From: Achromobacter sp. UMC71 | GTDB taxonomy: Bacteria; Pseudomonadota; Gammaproteobacteria; Burkholderiales; Burkholderiaceae_B | Assembly: GCF_014170305.1 (NCBI RefSeq) | Contig: NZ_LZZT01000034.1 | Location: 62,001-126,000, forward strand | DNA: 64,000 nucleotides | Direction: 5' to 3' | In this document: positions 59,006 to 64,000 of the stretch, piece by piece | How the letters are laid out: each line of letters starts with the position of its first letter | Numbering within the stretch: position 1 is the first letter of the stretch | The notes under the pieces: generated by a model | What the model was told of the DNA's origin: nothing | Databases searched by the model: none | Seen by the model: only the letters and a program-made list of their open reading frames with translations | Translations under genes and position numbers: made by a program

Positions 59006-59794
59006 TTGCTGCGCATCACGTCGATCAACCTCAATGGCATCCGGTCCGCCTTCCGCAAGGGCCTGCAACCCTGGATGGACAAGCACGCTGCGGACGTGCT
59101 GTGCCTGCAGGAAATCAAGGTATCGGACGAAGACCTGACCGAAGACCTGCGCCACCCGCCCGGCTACACGGGCCATTTTCATCATGCCGTGAAAAAGGGC
59201 TACAGCGGCGTGGGCATCTATCTGCGCGACGCGGCCGAGCGCGTTGTCAGCGGCCTGGACTGCGAAGAATTCGATCCCGAAGGCCGCATCATCCGCGCCG
59301 ACTGGAAGAACCTGTCCGTCATCAGCGCCTACCTGCCGTCCGGCTCCAGCGGCGATGAACGCCAGCAAGCCAAGTACCGCTTCCTGGACCGCTTCGGCCC
59401 GTGGATCGACCAACTGATGCACGAGCACAAGAAAACCGGCCGCGAATTCATCATCTGCGGCGACTGGAACATCGCGCACAAGGAAATCGACCTGAAAAAT
59501 TGGAAGGGCAACCTGAAGAACTCCGGTTTCCTGCCCGAAGAGCGCGCCTGGCTGACCGACGTGTTCGACAAGCGCGGCTTCGTAGACGTGTTCCGCACCA
59601 TCGACGACCGGCCGGACCAGTACACCTGGTGGAGCAACCGCGGCCAGGCCTGGGCCAAGAACGTCGGGTGGCGCATCGACTACCAGATCGCCACGCCCGG
59701 CATCGCCGCACGGGCGCGCAATGTCGCCATCTATAAAGACGAGCGCTTTTCGGACCACGCGCCGCTGACCATCGACTACGACGCGACGCTGTAA
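59006..59794 (+). CDS. xthA: Exodeoxyribonuclease III (AP endonuclease)
   Basis: 262 residues, EEP fold: 'ITSINLNGIRSA' (Asn8/Asn10), 'CLQEIKV' (Glu36), 'GDWNIAHKEIDL' and 'SDHAPLTIDYD' (catalytic His). Start codon is TTG at 59006 with AGGAG 7 nt before it; no in-frame ATG exists before the conserved start. Repairs abasic sites. Confidence 0.94.
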   Translation: MLRITSINLNGIRSAFRKGLQPWMDKHAADVLCLQEIKVSDEDLTEDLRHPPGYTGHFHHAVKKGYSGVGIYLRDAAERVVSGLDCEEFDPEGRIIRADWKNLSVISAYLPSGSSGDERQQAKYRFLDRFGPWIDQLMHEHKKTGREFIICGDWNIAHKEIDLKNWKGNLKNSGFLPEERAWLTDVFDKRGFVDVFRTIDDRPDQYTWWSNRGQAWAKNVGWRIDYQIATPGIAARARNVAIYKDERFSDHAPLTIDYDATL

Positions 59795-59850
59795 GGCCAA
59801 GGGCCAACGCGGCTCAATTGGCCGAGTTGGTCTGATTTTTCTCAAATAAA

Positions 59851-59864
59851 AATAAGGGACATAT
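59851..59864 (+). promoter_or_regulatory. Partial copy of the dyad box
   Basis: AATAAGGGACATAT, identical to 14 bases of the full box 113 bp downstream; arms are only partly complementary here. Confidence 0.4.
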
Positions 59865-59960
59865 AAAGGTGACAACAAGACTGACAATCCCCCCGCCGGG
59901 GCGTATTGCCGGTGTCCGCCCCTATGGCGGCACGCTTGCGCACCCTTAGTCAAAATGAGA

Positions 59961-59981
59961 ATTAATAAGGGACATATTAAT
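59961..59981 (+). promoter_or_regulatory. Dyad box upstream of gdhA
   Basis: ATTAATA (59961-59967), spacer AGGGACA, TATTAAT (59975-59981). Same arms, spacing and orientation relative to the gene as the box at 10300-10320. A shared regulator is inferred. Confidence 0.55.
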
Positions 59982-60242
59982 TTCCCCTATGAATTCAACG
60001 CCCCCAGGTCTCATCTATGAAAGCCGGGGTATGCCGGAAGCCTATCGGCTTCAAATGCGTCCCCATTAAAATAAGAAAAAAGCGCTTTGATATCAAGGTG
60101 ATGGCGCATCTTCCGGCTTTGCGCGGGGCAACAAATTAGCCCTACAATTCCGCACCAAGCCGGTGCCAATTGCACCAAAACGGACACAAACCGCCCCACA
60201 ACGGCGCATGTCCGCACCTATTCGAAGCCCCCCAAGGAGATC

Positions 60243-61589
60243 ATGTTGAAAGTGCAGAGTCTGGACGACTTCCTGCGTGGCGTCGCCGCGCGCGATCCGC
60301 AGCAGCCGGAATTCATGCAAGCCGTCCAGGAGGTGATGCTGAGCCTGTGGCCTTTCATCGAGAAGCACCCCCACTACGCCGAGCACGCCCTGCTCGAGCG
60401 CCTGGTGGAACCGGAACGCGTGATCCAGTTCCGGGTGTGCTGGACCGACGACCGCGGCCAGGCACAGGTCAACCGCGCTTTCCGCATCCAGCACAGCTCG
60501 GCCATCGGCCCGTTCAAGGGCGGCATGCGTTTCCACCCCTCGGTGAACCTGTCGATCCTGAAGTTCCTGGCCTTCGAGCAGACCTTGAAGAACTCACTGA
60601 CCACCCTGCCCATGGGCGGCGGCAAGGGCGGCTCGGACTTCGACCCCAAGGGCAAGTCCGACGCCGAAGTCATGCGCTTCTGCCAGGCCCTGATGATCGA
60701 GTTGTACCGCCACCTGGGCCCGGACACCGACGTGCCGGCCGGCGACATCGGCGTCGGCGCGCGTGAAGTCGGCTTCATGGCCGGCATGATGAAAAAGCTG
60801 TCCAACTCCACCGCCAGCGTATTCACCGGCAAGGGCCTGACCTTCGGCGGCAGCCTGATCCGTCCCGAAGCCACCGGCTACGGCACGGTCTACTTCGCCG
60901 AAGAAATGCTCAAGCGCGTCGGCAAGTCGTTCGACGGCCTGCGCGTGTCGGTGTCCGGCTCGGGCAACGTGGCGCAATACGCCATCGAGAAGGCCATGTC
61001 GCTGGGCGCCAAGGTAGTGACCGTGTCCGACTCGAACGGCACCGTGGTCGACGAAGCCGGCTTCACCCACGAAAAGCTGGTGGCGCTGATGCACGTCAAG
61101 AATGACCTGCGCGGCCGCCTGGACACCTATGCCCGCCAATTCGGCCTGGTCTACGAAGCCGGCAAGCGCCCCTGGCACGTGCCGGTGGACGTCGCCCTGC
61201 CCTGCGCCACCCAGAACGAACTGGAACTGGCCGATGCGCAGACGTTGATCAAGAACGGCGTGCTGTGCGTGGCCGAAGGCGCCAACATGCCCGCCACCCT
61301 GGATGCCGCCAAGGCCTTCATCGCAGCCCGCGTGCTGTACGCTCCGGGCAAAGCCACCAACGCCGGCGGCGTGGCCGTATCGGGGCTGGAAATGGCCCAG
61401 AACTCGGCCCGCCTGGCCTGGACCCGCGAGGAAGTCGACGCGCGCCTGCACGCCATCATGCGCGACATCCACGAAAACTGCGTGCGCCACGGCCACAGCG
61501 AGCGCGAATACGTCAACTACCTGGACGGCGCCAACATCGCCGGCTTCGTCAAGGTAGCCGACGCGATGCGCCAGCAGGGCCTGTATTAA
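60243..61589 (+). CDS. gdhA: Glutamate dehydrogenase (NADP-type, hexameric)
   Basis: 448 residues. 'GGGKGGSDFDPKGKS' has the catalytic Lys; 'IGPFKGGMRFHPSVN' binds substrate; Rossmann 'SVSGSGNVAQYAIEK' binds the dinucleotide. Length equals small hexameric GDHs that assimilate ammonia with NADPH. Monocistronic, ends in a strong terminator. The long leader suggests regulation. Confidence 0.95.
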   Translation: MLKVQSLDDFLRGVAARDPQQPEFMQAVQEVMLSLWPFIEKHPHYAEHALLERLVEPERVIQFRVCWTDDRGQAQVNRAFRIQHSSAIGPFKGGMRFHPSVNLSILKFLAFEQTLKNSLTTLPMGGGKGGSDFDPKGKSDAEVMRFCQALMIELYRHLGPDTDVPAGDIGVGAREVGFMAGMMKKLSNSTASVFTGKGLTFGGSLIRPEATGYGTVYFAEEMLKRVGKSFDGLRVSVSGSGNVAQYAIEKAMSLGAKVVTVSDSNGTVVDEAGFTHEKLVALMHVKNDLRGRLDTYARQFGLVYEAGKRPWHVPVDVALPCATQNELELADAQTLIKNGVLCVAEGANMPATLDAAKAFIAARVLYAPGKATNAGGVAVSGLEMAQNSARLAWTREEVDARLHAIMRDIHENCVRHGHSEREYVNYLDGANIAGFVKVADAMRQQGLY

Positions 61590-61630
61590 GCCGTCATCGC
61601 GCCTTGCCGGGCGCGAGCCCGCTGCCAAAG

Positions 61631-61658
61631 AAAAACGGAGCCGCAAGGCTCCGTTTTT
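61631..61658. terminator. Bidirectional terminator between gdhA and PCuAC gene
   Basis: Perfect stem AAAAACGGAGCC/GGCTCCGTTTTT, loop GCAA, between convergent genes. Confidence 0.93.
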
Positions 61659-61672
61659 GCATGGGCGCGGGA

Positions 61673-62164
61673 TCAGTGTTTCATCGCGCCGTGGTCGTGG
61701 CTCATGCCCGGGTTGTAAGACGCCGGCTTGACCTTGAACACCACCGCCACCTCGCCCGCCTTCTCGAACTTGAGCGTGGCCGGCACGGTGCCGCCTTCGG
61801 CGAACGGCGCCTTTAGCTTGATGAACATGACGTGGTAGCCCCCGGGACTGAGCTTGACCTCGGTGTCGGCCGGCAGGGCAATGCCGTCTTCGACCTGGCG
61901 CATCTTGGCCACGCCGTTGGCGGTTTCCACCGTGTGCAGCTCGACGCGCTCGGCCGCGGCGGACGTGATCGACAGCAGGCGGTCGGGCGTCTTGGCGTCG
62001 TTGTCGATATCCATGTAGCCGGCGCCGTTGGACTGGCCCGGGGCGGAGGCGCGCACCCAGAGGTCGTCGATCTCGACTTCGCCGACCTTGTAGTCCTTGG
62101 CCCAGGCCGAACCGGCCGCGCACAGGCCCAGGGCGGCAATGGCGGCGAACTTGCGGATGTTCAT
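61673..62164 (-). CDS. PCuAC-family periplasmic copper chaperone
   Basis: 163 residues: signal peptide (to about 22, 'GSAWA'), then a cupredoxin-like fold with copper ligands His77, Met88, His111 and Met113 (H-X10-M-X22-H-X-M). 'GAGYMDIDND' is typical. C-terminal His/Met tail ('MSHDHGAMKH') is a likely second copper site. Delivers Cu to cytochrome oxidase or detoxifies it. No SCO1 gene adjacent. Confidence 0.92.
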   Translation of the reverse strand: MNIRKFAAIAALGLCAAGSAWAKDYKVGEVEIDDLWVRASAPGQSNGAGYMDIDNDAKTPDRLLSITSAAAERVELHTVETANGVAKMRQVEDGIALPADTEVKLSPGGYHVMFIKLKAPFAEGGTVPATLKFEKAGEVAVVFKVKPASYNPGMSHDHGAMKH

Positions 62165-62183
62165 GGGGTGATCTCCTATTGGG

Positions 62184-63083
62184 TTAACGCCGCCGGACCA
62201 GGCTGCGGGCGGCTGACAGAACCGAGTCGGTCAAAGCTTCCATCGCCTCGGAGTTTACCCGCCAATGCTGCCAATACAGCGGCACATCCTCCCACGCCCG
62301 ACCCCGCAACAGGACCAGATGACCTGCATCAAGGTGTTCTTGCACAAGCGGCAGCGGATTCATGGTCCACCCCAGCCCGCCCAGCGTCGCCTGCACGAAC
62401 GCACGCGTGGAAGGCACCCACCAGACCGGCGGCTGCCACGGCGCCGGATCCGAGATCTTGTGTGCGAAGCGGGCCTGCAGCGCGTCCTTGCGGTTGAACA
62501 CCAGCACAGGGGCCTGGGCCAGCGTCTGCGCGTTCACGCCCTGTGCGAAGTAGCGCTTGTGGAAGGCCGGGCTGCAGGTCGCCACGTAACGCATGCTGCC
62601 CAGCGCGTGGATGCGGCAGCCCTGCACCGGATCGGCCAGCGTCGTCACGGCGCCCAGCACCGAGCCGTTGCGCAGCAATGCCGCGGTGTGATCCTGGTCT
62701 TCCGACAGCATGTCCAGCGTGGCGCGGGTGCGGCCGGCGAACTGCAGGGCCGCGTCGACGAACCAGGTTTCCAGGCTGTCGTGGTTGACCGCCACGGGAA
62801 TGCTGGCGTGCGGCACGTCGTCGTCCGCCACGCCCAGGCGGTTCAGGGCGTCGTGCTCCAGCAGCGCCGTCTGTTCGGCCAGTTGCACCAGCACCTGGCC
62901 GTCGGCGGTGGCGGCGGCCGGTACCGTGCGCTGGACCAGCAGCCGGCCCATGCGGTCTTCCAGCGCCTTGATCCGCTGCGACACCGCCGACGGCGTCACG
63001 CTCAGCGCCAACGCGGCGCGGTCGAAGCTGCCTTCGCGCACTACCGCGGCCAAGGCGCGCAGATTGCCGTGATCGATCTTCAT
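62184..63083 (-). CDS. argP: LysR-family regulator ArgP/LysG type
   Basis: 299 residues. HTH 'LRALAAVVREGSFDRAALALSVTPSAVSQRIKALE' is typical of ArgP/IciA; divergent lysE/argO strongly supports this. ArgP senses Lys/Arg and activates the exporter. 148 bp between the two starts; a dyad lies there. Confidence 0.92.
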   Translation of the reverse strand: MKIDHGNLRALAAVVREGSFDRAALALSVTPSAVSQRIKALEDRMGRLLVQRTVPAAATADGQVLVQLAEQTALLEHDALNRLGVADDDVPHASIPVAVNHDSLETWFVDAALQFAGRTRATLDMLSEDQDHTAALLRNGSVLGAVTTLADPVQGCRIHALGSMRYVATCSPAFHKRYFAQGVNAQTLAQAPVLVFNRKDALQARFAHKISDPAPWQPPVWWVPSTRAFVQATLGGLGWTMNPLPLVQEHLDAGHLVLLRGRAWEDVPLYWQHWRVNSEAMEALTDSVLSAARSLVRRR

Positions 63084-63092
63084 TGGATTAGT

Positions 63093-63110
63093 TTTACTTA
63101 AGATAGTGAA
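63093..63110. promoter_or_regulatory. Imperfect dyad in argP/lysE gap
   Basis: TTTACT-TAAGAT-AGTGAA, near symmetrical, 10 bp upstream of argP start and 122 bp from lysE. Could be the ArgP site. Confidence 0.4.
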
Positions 63111-63231
63111 GGAAAATTAGCTGTATTTCAGGCCCCGTGCAAGCGAAAATGATGCATTGCCGGTATGCGCAACGCTGCCGGCCCGGTTTTCAAGCGCCGC
63201 CATAAGGCGTTGCAGTCGAGAGGTTCGCGTC

Positions 63232-63864
63232 ATGTTCGCCACGTTGTCATCCCCCCTATTCCTTACCGCCTGGGCTAGCGGCACCGCCACCGGGCTGGGC
63301 CTGTTCGCCGTCGTCGGCGCGCAAAGCGCGTTCATCCTGCGCCAGGGGTTGATGCGCGCCCATCTCTTGTCGGTGGTCGCCATCTGCGCCCTCATCGACG
63401 CGGTCTTCATCTTCGCCAGTGTGTCCGGCCTGCAGGCGCTGACCGCCTGGTTTCCCTGGCTGACGACCGCCGTGCTGTGGTTCGGCGTGGCCTTCCTGTC
63501 CTGGTACGCCCTGCAATCAGCCCGCCGCGCCTGGACCGCCACCGGCGGCCTGGCCGCCGCGCGCGACGTGGTGCCCTCGCGCCGCGCCGCCATGCTGGGC
63601 GCGCTGGGCTTTTCGCTCTTGAACCCGCATTTCTGGCTGGACATGGTGGTGGTGGGCTCGCTGGCCCACGGCTTCGACGACGCCCGCATGGCGTTCGCCG
63701 CCGGCGCCTTCACCGCCAGCCTGCTGTGGCTGGCCGTGCTGGGCATCGGTTCGCGCCTGTTCGCCCGCTTCTTCGCCAGCGCCTCGGCCTGGCGCATGCT
63801 GGACGGCGTCATCGCCGTGGTCATGGCCGGCCTGGCGGTCGGCCTGGCGGTCAAAGGCGTGTAA
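63232..63864 (+). CDS. argO: LysE/ArgO-family amino-acid exporter
   Basis: 210 residues from ATG 63232 after GAGAGG. 5-6 TM helices with 'GLGLFAVVGAQSAFILRQGL' and 'LGFSLLNPHFWLDMVVVG', typical of LysE/ArgO, exporting Arg/Lys. Divergent from argP. Confidence 0.93.
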   Translation: MFATLSSPLFLTAWASGTATGLGLFAVVGAQSAFILRQGLMRAHLLSVVAICALIDAVFIFASVSGLQALTAWFPWLTTAVLWFGVAFLSWYALQSARRAWTATGGLAAARDVVPSRRAAMLGALGFSLLNPHFWLDMVVVGSLAHGFDDARMAFAAGAFTASLLWLAVLGIGSRLFARFFASASAWRMLDGVIAVVMAGLAVGLAVKGV

Positions 63865-64000
63865 CAAACCGGCTATTCGTGCCGCTCGTCCCGCCGGGAC
63901 TTAGGGAATACGGGGACAGACTGCCTCGCCCGGCACTTTTATAATCGCCGCGTTGCCACTCTTTCGTCGGGCGCATGGCCGGCCCGCCAGACGATCATGC
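63865..64000. other. End of window, possible next promoter
   Basis: TATAAT (63940-63945) lies ~29 bp before ATG 63975, which may start a gene running out of the window; only ~8 codons are visible, too few to call. Confidence 0.3.

Larger units (their letters stand above)
59795..60242. other. Gap upstream of gdhA with regulatory sequences
   Basis: 448 bp, A+T-rich in places; holds the dyad box and its partial copy, the hairpin GAAGCC-TATC-GGCTTC (60037-60052), and TTTGATATCAAGG (60086-60098). An AAGGAG site precedes gdhA. No small gene was recognised. Confidence 0.45.

Overview
The window is a chromosomal stretch of a GC-rich betaproteobacterium. Gene order and content point to the Burkholderiales, most likely family Alcaligenaceae (Achromobacter/Bordetella-like). 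Supporting signs are a Bug-type tripartite-transporter receptor, a terminal-Phe general porin, the block kdsD-kdsC-lptC-lptA-lptB-hpf-ptsN-hprK...rapZ, the order argB-HAD phosphatase-slmA, and a LysR/LysE pair. This placement is inference from sequence; no database was consulted. No tRNA, rRNA, CRISPR array, prophage or insertion sequence was seen. Almost all of it is core genome, so the unusual signals lie mainly between genes.

Layout. 1-6.2 kb: end of dprA, HMG-CoA lyase, a small membrane protein, an amino-acid binding protein, a PLP aminotransferase, the PLP-homeostasis protein YggS and a Bug receptor. 6.2-15.9 kb: a giant DUF3683 FAD/Fe-S oxidoreductase, a YqaA membrane protein, ilvA, a porin, a DUF4148 repeat protein and a LysR regulator. 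16-23.7 kb (minus strand): a GbsR/MarR-type regulator, then cydA-cydB-cydX-cydD-cydC (cytochrome bd oxidase, its small subunit and the CydDC exporter), then apt. 23.9-30.4 kb: purT facing the KDO/LPS-export operon, then hpf and ptsN. 30.4-36.8 kb: hprK, then a MocR-type regulator and two c-type cytochrome genes lying between hprK and rapZ, then rlpA. 36.9-41.8 kb: ogt and rsmI divergent from yraN-diaA-dolP-thioredoxin-like gene, then metQ. 42-47.2 kb: argB, a HAD phosphatase, slmA, then an SLC13 transporter with an Ldh2-type dehydrogenase. 47.2-48.0 kb: an island of nested inverted repeats. 48-53.7 kb (minus): mreB-mreC-mreD-mrdA-rodA. 53.9-57.3 kb: gatCAB. 57.4-58.1 kb: a VapBC-like toxin-antitoxin pair. 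58.2-64 kb: pyrE, exodeoxyribonuclease III, gdhA, a PCuAC copper chaperone, argP and lysE/argO.

How the parts work together. The kds/lpt genes make and export lipopolysaccharide. ptsN, hprK and rapZ belong to the nitrogen-PTS/HPr-kinase regulatory branch. mreBCD, PBP2 and RodA build the rod-shape elongation machine. gatCAB makes Gln-tRNA(Gln)/Asn-tRNA(Asn) by transamidation. cydABX with CydDC forms a high-affinity respiratory oxidase and its assembly exporter.

Most interesting observations: (i) an 811-bp gap between convergent genes holds two inverted copies of a ~165-bp element with a related core but different, perfectly self-complementary arms, around a third 39-bp inverted repeat; (ii) a 21-bp dyad with arms TTAATA/TATTAA and spacer AGGGACR lies upstream of both gdhA and the DUF3683 oxidoreductase in the same orientation; (iii) gatA carries an in-frame ~30-codon, G/C-palindromic insert just before a conserved C-terminal motif; (iv) ptsN, kdsD and diaA have -10-like hexamers 6-7 nt before their ATG, suggesting leaderless mRNAs; (v) rpoN is missing from its usual place between lptB and hpf.
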